Shown in pieces: positions 45,249 through 53,108 of a stretch of 64,000 nucleotides of DNA; the stretch's first letter is position 1, and each line of letters starts with the position of its first letter. The stretch is from Acrocarpospora pleiomorpha (GTDB taxonomy: Bacteria; Actinomycetota; Actinomycetes; Streptosporangiales; Streptosporangiaceae), in assembly GCF_009687885.1 (NCBI RefSeq), contig NZ_BLAF01000019.1, positions 78,113 through 142,112 of the forward strand, given 5' to 3'. Both the position numbers and the translations under genes were made by a program. A model generated the notes under the pieces. It saw only the letters and a program-made list of their open reading frames with translations, was not told the DNA's origin and ran no database searches.

Positions 45249-45842
45249 TCAGCGCGTCATCCTGCCGGGATTTCGGACGGGCGATCCCATGGTCTTGCCC
45301 ATCATCTTTCCGATGGGAGTACGCGCTTTGCCCATGGTTCTGCCCATCATCGTCTTGCCCATGGATTTGCCCATGGGCGCACGCATTCGGCCCATCATCG
45401 TCTTGCCCGAGGGGCCGCGCATTCGGCCCATCATGGTCTTGTTCGTGGACTTGCCCATGATCCCGGTCATCATGCGCGACATCATGCCCCCGGCTTGGCG
45501 GCGCCGCGGGCGCATGGTCATGGCACCTCGGCGGCGCCCGCTGAACATGCGGCCGCGGGGCTGCGGTCTCCTGCGCTTGAACAGCGCCCGTACCAGCGCG
45601 CCCCCGAGCATGGCCAGGGTCGCGAAAACGGCGCCGGGATGCCGGCTGGCCTTGTCCACGACCTGGTGGGCCCCGGATTTGGCCGTCTGGGCCTTGGACA
45701 TGACGCTGGTCTTGGCTCTGCCTTTGACGTCGGTCTTGGCGGCGAGGGCGGCGACCGTCCGGCCGAGTTCCTCCCGGGTGCGCTCGGCGTCTTCCGCGAT
45801 GGCCGCGACGTCCTCGGACGCTGTCCGGTGCGGACGGGTCAT
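45249..45842 (-). CDS. DUF3618 protein with Met/Gly/Lys-rich repeat tail
   Basis: About 197 residues. The first 45 match DUF3618 (IAEDAERTREELGRTVAALAAKTDVKGRAK), then a transmembrane helix (PGAVFATLAMLGGALVRALF). The last 80 residues are a highly basic low-complexity tail built on GKTMMGRM/GKSMGK units with about 20 methionines. Such a tail is not part of the family as I know it. The upstream holin-like gene overlaps as ATGA. It converges on the NB-ARC gene with six bases between stops. Confidence 0.72.
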   Translation of the reverse strand: MTRPHRTASEDVAAIAEDAERTREELGRTVAALAAKTDVKGRAKTSVMSKAQTAKSGAHQVVDKASRHPGAVFATLAMLGGALVRALFKRRRPQPRGRMFSGRRRGAMTMRPRRRQAGGMMSRMMTGIMGKSTNKTMMGRMRGPSGKTMMGRMRAPMGKSMGKTMMGRTMGKARTPIGKMMGKTMGSPVRNPGRMTR

Positions 45843-46255
45843 CGATGCGCCCTCCCTTCGGTGACGCCGGTGCGGACCGCGTCGATGTCGCTCTTGACGC
45901 CGTTCACGGCCTGCGTCGGCTTGGGCGGCATGGCCCCCTTGACGCGGTTCTTGCCGATGGCGCCCATGATCCCCGCGAGGATCAGCAGGGCGGCGCCGAC
46001 GACCAGGGCGGCCAGCCAGGCCGGCCACGGGATCGCCAGGGCGATGATCGCGCAGGCGACCAGCGCCGCCGCGCCGAGAAACGCCATGACGCCGGTGCCG
46101 CCGAACAGGGCGGCGCCCGTCCTCGCCTGCCGCCCCTTACCCACCACTTCGGCCCTGGCCAGGCGCATCTCATCCTTGATCAGGCGGGATACCTGGTCGG
46201 ACGCCTGCTGCACGAGCTCGGCGGTGGACTGAGACTCTCTCTGGTGGACAGTCAT
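45839..46255 (-). CDS. Phage-holin-family (actinobacterial holin-X) membrane protein
   Basis: 138 residues: an N-terminal amphipathic helix (ELVQQASDQVSRLIKDEMRLARAEV), two transmembrane helices (GVMAFLGAAALVACAIIALAI, LAALVVGAALLILAGIMGAI) and a basic tail. Despite the name, these chromosomal proteins with a DUF3618 partner are usually cell-envelope proteins, not lysis genes. No phage genes are nearby. Confidence 0.82.
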   Translation of the reverse strand: MTVHQRESQSTAELVQQASDQVSRLIKDEMRLARAEVVGKGRQARTGAALFGGTGVMAFLGAAALVACAIIALAIPWPAWLAALVVGAALLILAGIMGAIGKNRVKGAMPPKPTQAVNGVKSDIDAVRTGVTEGRAHR

Positions 46256-46325
46256 TGGTCCCTCCTTCCCCCATCTACTTCGGGTACCCGATTTATCCCG
46301 TTAAAACCTCATTTGGGTGGTTATG

Positions 46326-47243
46326 TCACCACAACCCCACGGTGGTCGGGGGTGGCGGGATCGCGCGAAGCTCGGCCGGGGTGAGGGAGGCGCCCACGGG
46401 GGTGCGGTCACCGACCTTCCAGCCCGCGTTGAGTACCGCGCCTTGCAGAGCCCGTACGGGGTCCTCGGTGCTCACCCAGAGATGCAGGAACGTGGCGAAC
46501 AGCCCGTCACCGGCGCCCGTGGTGTTGAGCACGCCGCGCGGCGCGACCGCCTGGACCGTGATCAGCCGCCCGTCCCGCAGGCCGAGCATGGCGCCGCGCG
46601 CCCCCAGCCCCACCCCGACGAGCGCGCAGCGCGGATACCGCCCGAAGATCTCGGCGATCCAGCGCTCAGGTGGCACCGGGAGGCGCTCGTGGCTGCAGAA
46701 CAGCACGCGCGCGGCCCGCAGCCACGGCTCGTTGTACGGGTCCCCCGGGTCCGCGATCAGGTGGGCGTCCACCGCGATCGGGATGCCCAGACGGTCCGCG
46801 CGGGCCACCAGCGGGCGGACGAACTTCGCGTTCGTCAGCACCAGCAGGTCGGCGTCCCGGCACTGCCCGGCGAGCACGTCGAACGGATAGTCGACGTCGT
46901 TGACGGGAGCCAGGTACGGGTATCCCATGCGGCGGCCGTCGGGGCCGACCAGGACGACGCCCATCGAGGAGCCCTCGCCGGAGATCACCCCCGGGCCGAG
47001 CAGCCCGTGCGCGTCCAGGTCCGCGCGGATGCCGGCGCCCACCAGGTCGGTGCCGACGACCGTGCAGAGCCTGGCGTGGCTCCCCAGGGTGCGCAGGGTG
47101 CGGGCGATGTGGGCGGCCGCGCCGGAGACGCCGCCGGTCAGCCACCTGGGCGTGCAGGTCGGCAGGTAGTGGACCGGGAATTCGGCCACGCCCAGGGAGA
47201 GGTAGAAGCTGGTCGCGCCGGCGACCACGATGGTCGGGGTCAT
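46326..47243 (-). CDS. PfkB-family carbohydrate kinase
   Basis: 305 residues. N-terminal TGGVSGAAAHIARTLRTLG binds substrate, and the C-terminal NTTGAGDGLFATFLHLW is the PfkB signature with the catalytic Asp and anion hole. The sugar or nucleoside substrate is not predictable. Its ATG overlaps the preceding unknown gene as ATGA, the third gene of an operon divergent from the encapsulin. Sugar kinases have been linked to family 2B encapsulin loci, but those are xylulose kinases of the FGGY fold, a different family. Confidence 0.88.
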   Translation of the reverse strand: MTPTIVVAGATSFYLSLGVAEFPVHYLPTCTPRWLTGGVSGAAAHIARTLRTLGSHARLCTVVGTDLVGAGIRADLDAHGLLGPGVISGEGSSMGVVLVGPDGRRMGYPYLAPVNDVDYPFDVLAGQCRDADLLVLTNAKFVRPLVARADRLGIPIAVDAHLIADPGDPYNEPWLRAARVLFCSHERLPVPPERWIAEIFGRYPRCALVGVGLGARGAMLGLRDGRLITVQAVAPRGVLNTTGAGDGLFATFLHLWVSTEDPVRALQGAVLNAGWKVGDRTPVGASLTPAELRAIPPPPTTVGLW

Positions 47244-47824
47244 GCGGCCGCCTCGCTCACCGTGATGCGCACACGGCCGGCCACCTCGAAGTGGCGGCCG
47301 TCCCGGTAGTGGCCAGCGATCACGGTGGCCGTGGTCAGGCCGTACAGGGGGAGCCTGGCGGCCAGCCAGCAGTAGAGCAGCGAGCCGAAGGTGGCGGGCC
47401 ACGGGTCGGCGCCGGCGAGGAGCCCGGCGATGCCGGTGATCTGGGCCAGCGGGCCGTGCCGCAGGCCGACCAGGCAGCCGCCCGGCTGCCTGGCCACGGC
47501 GACCGCGCAGCCGACGTGGCGGTCCAGCAGGCCGGCCACCTCGTGCCGGGTGATCAGCACGTCGGCCAGCTCCTGCCAGCGCCGGTCCCGGGCGTCGTCA
47601 GAGTCGACCACGATGTGGGCGTCCGCGACGACGCCGGCCATGTCGATGTGGTCGGCGGCCGACGGGCCGGTGAGCACCATCAGGTGGGGCTCGTGCATCG
47701 GGCCTTCCCGGGGGATGACCAGGACCGCGGGCACGGCCGCGCACGGGGCGAGCGGCGGCGTCCGGTTCAGGGACAGTGGCTGGCGCTGCCCGAAGAAGTG
47801 GGCGACGACGAGTTTGTCGAGCAC
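47240..47824 (-). CDS. Unknown protein in the operon divergent from the encapsulin
   Basis: 194 residues, GTG start, two bases after the GT-B-like gene and overlapping pfkB. No family is recognised. An N-terminal alpha/beta stretch (MHEPHLMVLTGPSAADHIDM, HIVVDSDDARDRRWQELADVL) is followed by VAVARQPGGCLVGLRHGP and a C-terminal strand-rich end. Tight coupling to both neighbours suggests a shared pathway. Confidence 0.7.
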   Translation of the reverse strand: MLDKLVVAHFFGQRQPLSLNRTPPLAPCAAVPAVLVIPREGPMHEPHLMVLTGPSAADHIDMAGVVADAHIVVDSDDARDRRWQELADVLITRHEVAGLLDRHVGCAVAVARQPGGCLVGLRHGPLAQITGIAGLLAGADPWPATFGSLLYCWLAARLPLYGLTTATVIAGHYRDGRHFEVAGRVRITVSEAAA

Positions 47825-47826
47825 GA

Positions 47827-49053
47827 TCAGCCTCCGTGGTACGGGGTGAGGAACGGCATCGGGACCGGGGTGGCGACCGGGATGGACGCGGGCTGGCGCA
47901 GGTTCATCAGCCGGTACATCAGCCGCCGCATGTTGCGGTGGAACTGGCCGGGGGCCGAGGTGAGCCGCTCCTCGATCCGCTGATAGTCCTCCGGCTTGAG
48001 CGCGACCGCGGCCCGGGTGAGCTGGGTCGCCAGCGGCTGGTAGCGGTTGATCCGCGGCGCGATCGCGGCCAGGTCACCGCTCGGGGAGCTCGGGTCTACA
48101 TCCTCGGAGGGGAAGCGGGCCAGCAGAATCGGCCTGCCTATGGCCGCGCCGTACAGGGTGGCGGAACCGTGGTCGCCGATCACCCAGTCGGCCGCGATGA
48201 GCACGCCGAGCCATTCGTCCTTGGGCTGCACGACCTGGAGCCCTCGGCGCTGACTGTCGGCCAGCCAGGCGCGCACCTGCCTCGCTCCGTGCGCCGACCA
48301 GATGTTGGGGTGCAACAGCGCGACCACCTTGTACGCGCTCGCGGGCAGCTCGCGGACCAGGCGGTTCAGCAGCTCGAACTTGCCGAACAGCGACTCGGTG
48401 CCCCAGGTGGAGCTGACCGCGACCAGCTTCTGGCGGGGCCGTACGTCCAGCGCCCGCCGGTACAGCGCGCGATCGTCGAGGCTGACGGCCAATCGGTCGT
48501 AGATCGGGTCGCCGATCACCTCCGCCGACGGCACCGCCTGCGGGCATTCTCTCGCCAGCCTGGCCAGGTCGGTCAGGTGCGGCAGCACGATCGCGTCCGG
48601 GATGACGGCGCCGTCCCGGAGCAAGCGCTGCGGGTCCAGCCCGTACGTGGCGCGCGCGCCGACCACGCGCCGGCCGGGCGTACGCGGAACGAGCTTGTTG
48701 AATCCGGCCCCGTGCTCCATCACGATCAGCGGCGCCCGGATCTCGTGGACCGACCCGAGACTGGCCGCTATGGCCAGGTCGAAGCGCTCGTTCACGGCCT
48801 GCTGCCAGGGCAGCACCATCCCGCCGCCGAGGCTCTCCACGAACTCTTCGACCCCGTTGTTGAACACATCCTTCGCGACCGTGAACAGCACCTGGACCCG
48901 CAGGTCCGACTGGACCAGCTGGACCGCCTCCAGCAGGCGCTGTCCCGACGTGACGGTGTGGACGATCACCAGAACGGTCTTGCAGTTCCCTCGTGTGACC
49001 CATCTGCGGGCCTCGGGCCCGACCGGGACCCGGCTCCATTCCAGACTTGGCAT
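47827..49053 (-). CDS. GT-B-fold protein (CDP-glycerol glycerophosphotransferase/glycosyltransferase-like)
   Basis: About 408 residues. The N-terminal half (VLVIVHTVTSGQRLLEAVQLV, LIVMEHGAGFNKL) and C-terminal half (VSSTWGTESLFGKFELLNRL, VALLHPNIWSAHG, WVIGDHGSATLYGAAIGRPILL) form a GT-B-like pair with a probable nucleotide-sugar or CDP-alcohol site at GDHGSATLYGA. It is the first gene of the operon, divergent from the encapsulin. Acceptor and donor are unknown. The ATG at 49053 (MPSLEWSRV) is preferred to one nine codons upstream. Confidence 0.7.
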   Translation of the reverse strand: MPSLEWSRVPVGPEARRWVTRGNCKTVLVIVHTVTSGQRLLEAVQLVQSDLRVQVLFTVAKDVFNNGVEEFVESLGGGMVLPWQQAVNERFDLAIAASLGSVHEIRAPLIVMEHGAGFNKLVPRTPGRRVVGARATYGLDPQRLLRDGAVIPDAIVLPHLTDLARLARECPQAVPSAEVIGDPIYDRLAVSLDDRALYRRALDVRPRQKLVAVSSTWGTESLFGKFELLNRLVRELPASAYKVVALLHPNIWSAHGARQVRAWLADSQRRGLQVVQPKDEWLGVLIAADWVIGDHGSATLYGAAIGRPILLARFPSEDVDPSSPSGDLAAIAPRINRYQPLATQLTRAAVALKPEDYQRIEERLTSAPGQFHRNMRRLMYRLMNLRQPASIPVATPVPMPFLTPYHGG

Positions 49054-49279
49054 ACTGCCTCTGCAGCCCCCTCGCTCCACGCTCCAGATGTGGGCAATCC
49101 CCCCGAATCACCCCTTGTCGTGAGCGTCCGCGCCGGACCTTGCAGAAACCCTTGCGGAAACCTTACTGACTCTGTCAGCAAGCCCAGGAGTCATCAAACA
49201 CTGGGCAATTGCGACATGTCCAGCAAGTTTGTTTATTTTATTTAAAATGGCGTTTGCGCATTCGAATGAGAACTCGAAT

Positions 49280-49309
49280 TTGACACCGGGAATGGGCGCG
49301 GACCATTAT
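49280..49309 (+). promoter_or_regulatory. Promoter candidate for encapsulin operon
   Basis: TTGACA (49280-49285) and CATTAT (49304-49309) are separated by 18 bp. The implied leader is about 265 bases and includes the hairpin near 49510. Confidence 0.45.
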
Positions 49310-49500
49310 TGAGGCCGACCGGGGGCCCAAAGTCGTCTAAAGGTTCAGTCAAATACCATGCCCCGGTCTCTTTTCGCCGATCGTCGGGAGGGTTGACTAG
49401 TGCCGGTGGAGAAGTACCAGCTGAGACGGCTACCGCACGGAAACCATCGAAGGTCACTGAATTCGACGTTCGGCGAAACCATCGGCCGCTGAGAGCAGGA

Positions 49501-49521
49501 CCCGGAGGCGATTCCTCCGGG
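49501..49521 (+). promoter_or_regulatory. Leader hairpin upstream of encapsulin gene
   Basis: CCCGGAGG-CGATT-CCTCCGGG, a perfect 8-bp stem with a five-base loop, 60 bases before the start. It could be an operator or a structured leader element. Confidence 0.55.
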
Positions 49522-49581
49522 AATGGATGTCACCGGCCCGGCGCCATGGGCCACTCCGCTTCGCGACCTGAGGAGTGAATT

Positions 49582-50955
49582 GTGACCGTTCAGAACGATC
49601 AGCTGAGCCTGGGCACCGCCGCCGCGCGGAAGCTGGCCACGACCACCAAGACCGTGCCGCAGATGCAGGGCATCACGTCGCGGTGGCTGCTGAAGGTCCT
49701 GCCGTGGGTGGAGGTGTCGGGCGGGGCGTATCGGGTCAACCGGCGGCTCACCTACACCGTCGGCGACGGCCGGGTCAGCTTCACCAACGTGGGGGCCTCG
49801 ATCCGGGTCGTCCCGCAGGAGCTGTGCGAGCTGCCGCTGCTGCGCGGCTACGAGGACATGGACACGCTGGAGCGCCTGGCGGGCCGGTTCACCCAGCGTG
49901 ACTTCGAGCCGGGTGACATCCTCGTGGCCTCGGGCGACCCCGCCGACGAGGTGCTGCTGGTGGCGCACGGGAAGCTTGACCGGCTTGGAGTCGGCCCCTA
50001 CGGGGACGAGGCGGTGCTGGGGAACCTGGCGGACGGGGATCATCTCGGGGACAGGTCCCTGCTCGGGCCCGGCACCTGGGAGTTCACGGTCAAGGCGACC
50101 ACGGCGGGAACCGTGCTGACCCTGGCCCGGCGGGCGTTCGAGGAGCTGGTGGCCCAGTCCGACACGCTGCGCGCCCAGGTGGACGGCTTCCGGTCGGCGG
50201 CCGACCGGCCGCAGGACGGCCACGGCCAGGCCGCCATCGCGCTCGCGGCCGGGCACCACGGCGAGGCCGTCCTGCCGGGCACGTTCGTCGACTACGAGGT
50301 CTCCCCCCGGGAGTATGAGCTGAGCGTCGCCCAGACCGTGCTCCGCGTGCACACCCGGGTCGCCGACCTCTACAACGACCCGATGAACCAGACGCAGCAG
50401 CAGCTGCGCCTCACCATCGAGGCGCTGCGCGAGCGGCAGGAGCACGAGCTGATCAACAACCGCGAGTTCGGGCTGCTGCACAACGCCGACCTGAAGCAGC
50501 GCATCCACACCAGGACCGGGCCGCCCACGCCCGACGACCTCGACGAGCTGCTCAGCCGCAGGCGCAAGACGCAGTTCTTCCTCGCGCACCCGCACGCCAT
50601 CGCCGCCTTCGGCCGCGAATGCACCAAGCGCGGGGTGTATCCGCCGGTGGTGGACGTGAACGGGAGCCATGTCCCGGCCTGGCGCGGCGTGCCGATCCTG
50701 AACTGCAACAAGATCCCGATCAGCGACTCCCAGACCACGTCGATCCTGGCGATGCGGACCGGCGAGGAGGACCAGGGCGTGGTCGGGTTGCGCCAGACGG
50801 GCCTGCCGGACGAGGTCGAGCCGGGGCTCAACGTGCGGTTCATGGGGATCAACGAGCAGGCGGTGATCTCCTATCTGGTCAGCGCCTACTACTCGGCGGC
50901 CGTGCTGATCCCGGACGCGCTGGGCGTGCTGGAGAACGTGGAGCTCGGGCACTGA
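49582..50955 (+). CDS. Family 2B encapsulin nanocompartment shell protein
   Basis: 457 residues with the HK97-type shell fold split by a cyclic-nucleotide-binding-like domain. Residues 1-84 are the N-arm and first shell part (MQGITSRWLLKVLPWVEVSGG). Residues 85-195 are the inserted CRP-like domain (YEDMDTLERLAGRFTQRDFEPGD, DHLGDRSLLGPG). The rest is the shell body (YELSVAQTVLRVHTRVADLY, RRRKTQFFLAHPHAIAAFGREC, VPILNCNKIPISDSQTTSIL). This is the family 2B pattern, once annotated as Crp/Fnr regulators. GTG start with GAGGAG upstream. The cargo candidate is the next gene, whose ATG overlaps this stop by one base. Confidence 0.93.
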   Translation: MTVQNDQLSLGTAAARKLATTTKTVPQMQGITSRWLLKVLPWVEVSGGAYRVNRRLTYTVGDGRVSFTNVGASIRVVPQELCELPLLRGYEDMDTLERLAGRFTQRDFEPGDILVASGDPADEVLLVAHGKLDRLGVGPYGDEAVLGNLADGDHLGDRSLLGPGTWEFTVKATTAGTVLTLARRAFEELVAQSDTLRAQVDGFRSAADRPQDGHGQAAIALAAGHHGEAVLPGTFVDYEVSPREYELSVAQTVLRVHTRVADLYNDPMNQTQQQLRLTIEALRERQEHELINNREFGLLHNADLKQRIHTRTGPPTPDDLDELLSRRRKTQFFLAHPHAIAAFGRECTKRGVYPPVVDVNGSHVPAWRGVPILNCNKIPISDSQTTSILAMRTGEEDQGVVGLRQTGLPDEVEPGLNVRFMGINEQAVISYLVSAYYSAAVLIPDALGVLENVELGH

Positions 50956-51989
50956 TGACCGCGAAATCGATCGAGCGGCGCACGGCCGGTGCGGTGCTGG
51001 ACTGGGGCCGGGCGCTGCTGCGCCCGGCCCTGGGCCCGGCGGTGGACCGGCTGCCGGGCCCGATGCGCCACATCACCGGGTATCACCTGGGCTGGTGGGA
51101 CGCGGACGGCTCCCCGGCCGAGGCCGGCGGCGGCAAGGCGATGCGGCCCACGCTGGTGCTGCTGGCGGGCGAGGCGGCCGGCGGCGAGGCGGGCGAGGCG
51201 TTGCCCGCCGCGGTCGCGGTGGAGTTGGTGCACAACTTCTCCCTGCTCCACGACGACGTGATGGACGGGGACGCGACCCGGCGGCACCGGCCGACCGCCT
51301 GGAGCGCGTTCGGGGTGAGCCAGGCCATCCTGGCGGGCGACGCGGTGCTGACGCTGGCGTTCGACGTGCTGGCGTCCAGCGGTCACCCGCTCGCCCGGGA
51401 GGGCGTGTCGGCGCTCAGCGCGACAGTGCAGGAGCTGTTGAACGGGCAGAGTTCGGACGTCGAGTTCGAGGGCCGGGCGGAGGTGGAGCTGGCCGAGTGC
51501 CTGCGCATGGCGAGCGGCAAGACCGGCGCGCTGATCGCGTGCGCGTGCGCGCTGGGGGGCATTTTCGGCGGCGGTACGGGGGCGCAGGTCGAACATCTGC
51601 GGGCTTTCGGCGACCGCTTGGGGCTGGCGTTCCAGCTGGCCGACGATCTGCTCGGCATCTGGGGAGATCCGGTGGTCACCGGCAAACCGGTCTACTCGGA
51701 TCTGGCGAACCGCAAGAAGTCGCTCCCCGTGGTGGCCGCGCTCACCTCCGGCACGGTCGCCGGGCGCGAGCTGGCCGCCCTCTACCGGCGTGACGCCCCG
51801 CTCTCCGACGACGACCTCACCCGCGCCGCGGGTCTCATCGAGGAGGCCGGGGGCAGGGCCTGGAGTCAGTCCACGGCCGACGGCTTGCTGGAGGAGGCTC
51901 TCATCCGCCTGAACGCGGCCGGTCTGGCTCCTCGCCCGGTGGCGGATCTCACCACGCTGGCCGGGTTGATGACCCGCCGCGTGGTCTAG
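50955..51989 (+). CDS. Polyprenyl diphosphate synthase, predicted encapsulin cargo
   Basis: 344 residues, an all-helical trans-prenyltransferase that condenses allylic diphosphates with IPP. The first Asp-rich motif is DDVMD (100-104, in HNFSLLHDDVMDGD), and the second starts at DD 230 (LADDLLGIWGD). Basic residues in GGGKAMRPTLV and RRHRPTAW hold the diphosphates. Small residues ahead of the first motif (HNFSLL) do not fix the product length. The start overlaps the encapsulin stop (TGATG), so co-translation is likely. Polyprenyl transferases are a known family 2B cargo class; a long disordered N-terminal targeting domain is not evident here. Confidence 0.92.
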   Translation: MTAKSIERRTAGAVLDWGRALLRPALGPAVDRLPGPMRHITGYHLGWWDADGSPAEAGGGKAMRPTLVLLAGEAAGGEAGEALPAAVAVELVHNFSLLHDDVMDGDATRRHRPTAWSAFGVSQAILAGDAVLTLAFDVLASSGHPLAREGVSALSATVQELLNGQSSDVEFEGRAEVELAECLRMASGKTGALIACACALGGIFGGGTGAQVEHLRAFGDRLGLAFQLADDLLGIWGDPVVTGKPVYSDLANRKKSLPVVAALTSGTVAGRELAALYRRDAPLSDDDLTRAAGLIEEAGGRAWSQSTADGLLEEALIRLNAAGLAPRPVADLTTLAGLMTRRVV

Positions 51990-52093
51990 CCCCGTTTTCC
52001 GCACTCGGCACTTCGTCCCAGGTCAGCTGGACCGGCAACCGGCGGTAATCAGAGCTGATCAGGCGTGGTGACATGCGGAAAGCTGGTCTAGCG

Positions 52094-52801
52094 TCACCGG
52101 CATTGGGCGAGCATGTGGGATTTGTCCAGGCGGGTGACCGGGAGATCGTATTTGAGGGCGACCTGGGCGAAGCGTACGACGTAGGCGCAGCGGATCCGGC
52201 GGGAGGGAGGGAGCCAGGCGGCGGGACCTGAGCCGCCTTTGGCTTCGTTGGCGGGGCCGTACACGGGGAGGAGGTTGAGGGGGTCGTTGGCGATGCGGAG
52301 GCGTTTGGCGCGGGACCAGCGGGACGCGCCCATGCGCCATTCGTAGGAGAGCGGGACGACGTGGTCGACCTGGATGCGGTCGGCGTCCGCTTTGCGCCAG
52401 CGGATCGTCCGTCCCGTGTACGGATCGTCCAGGGTCATCGCCACCACCACGCAGTTGGAGCCCTCGCGGAAACGAACCTCGTCGCCGTCCCGGGCGAGGA
52501 GATCGTTGCGGGTGTCGCAGCCGTTGCGCGCGTACGGCACGGCGGTCGCGGCGTCGGCCCAGTTCTCGCCGAACCGGTCGCGCCGGTAGCCGGTCTTGGG
52601 CCCCATCCCGGCCACCCGCAGCGAGCGGATCAGGTCGAGCGCGGCGGCGCGGTCCCTCGCCGAGGTGATCGGCACCAGGCCCGGCTTGGTACCGTCCGGG
52701 TTGTCCAGGGGATTCGCGCGCTCCCGGGCCCCCATCTGCCCGGCGAGCGACGCCACCACCACCCCGGCCGCGAGCACGACGACCATGTTCCGCGTCCCCA
52801 T
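52094..52801 (-). CDS. Secreted HNH-family (GmrSD C-terminal/DUF1524-like) nuclease
   Basis: 235 residues. An N-terminal hydrophobic segment (MVVVLAAGVVVASLAG) is a signal peptide or anchor. The HNH core is IQVDHVVPLSYEWRMGA with DPLNLLPVYGPANEAKGGSG, then AAWLPPSRRIRCAYVVRF. Cys residues at GCDTRND and SNCVVVAM suggest a disulfide, consistent with export. Close relatives are common secreted nucleases of actinomycetes. Confidence 0.86.
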   Translation of the reverse strand: MGTRNMVVVLAAGVVVASLAGQMGARERANPLDNPDGTKPGLVPITSARDRAAALDLIRSLRVAGMGPKTGYRRDRFGENWADAATAVPYARNGCDTRNDLLARDGDEVRFREGSNCVVVAMTLDDPYTGRTIRWRKADADRIQVDHVVPLSYEWRMGASRWSRAKRLRIANDPLNLLPVYGPANEAKGGSGPAAWLPPSRRIRCAYVVRFAQVALKYDLPVTRLDKSHMLAQCR

Positions 52802-52861
52802 GTCCGGATGATGACCGACAAGTCATCTGTTGTCTCTGGCAGCGTTGCCCTTGATACCACC

Positions 52862-53108
52862 GCATGCGGCTGACCAGGACGCCACCAAGCAGCCATCGCC
52901 TGCAGCCGACCAGGGCACCTCAAGCAGCCGTCGCATGCGGCGACCAGGGCTATATCAAGCAGCCGACGCCCGCGGCCGACCAGAGCACCTCCAGCAGCCG
53001 ACGCCCGCGGCCGACCAGGGCTATATCAAGCAGCCGACACATGCGGCCGACCAGAGCACCTCAACCGGCCGACGCCTGCGGCCGACCAGGGCTATATCAA
53101 GCGGGGTC
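52862..53108 (+). repeat. 35/36-bp minisatellite, seven units of two alternating types
   Basis: Units start at about 52862, 52898, 52933, 52968, 53003, 53039 and 53074. All contain GCGGCCGACCAG and CAGCCGAC. From unit 2 on the inner part alternates between GGGC/GAGCACCTC (units 2, 4, 6) and GGGCTATATCAAG (units 3, 5, 7). The last unit includes the stop codon of the serine-hydrolase gene. There are no unique spacers. Confidence 0.88.

Larger units (their letters stand above)
49054..49581. other. Divergent control region between the GT-B operon and the encapsulin
   Basis: No gene is supported in 528 bases. It contains an unusually AT-rich run (TTGTTTATTTTATTTAAAAT, 49226-49245), an inverted pair TTCGA/TCGAA (49261-49278), a promoter-like pair at 49280-49309 and a perfect hairpin at 49501-49521. 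The AT tract is a possible Lsr2-type silencing site. Confidence 0.6.

Noticed and set aside
45839..46255. Prophage remnant suggested by a holin-family gene
   Set aside because: The gene is of the chromosomal holin-X type paired with DUF3618; no phage structural, integrase or lysis genes are nearby.
49582..50955. Crp/Fnr-type transcription factor
   Set aside because: There is a cyclic-nucleotide-binding-like domain but no helix-turn-helix; the flanking sequence has the encapsulin shell pattern.
52862..53108. Possible CRISPR array (repeat length about 36)
   Set aside because: Units are directly adjacent with no unique spacers, and no cas genes are present. It is a minisatellite.
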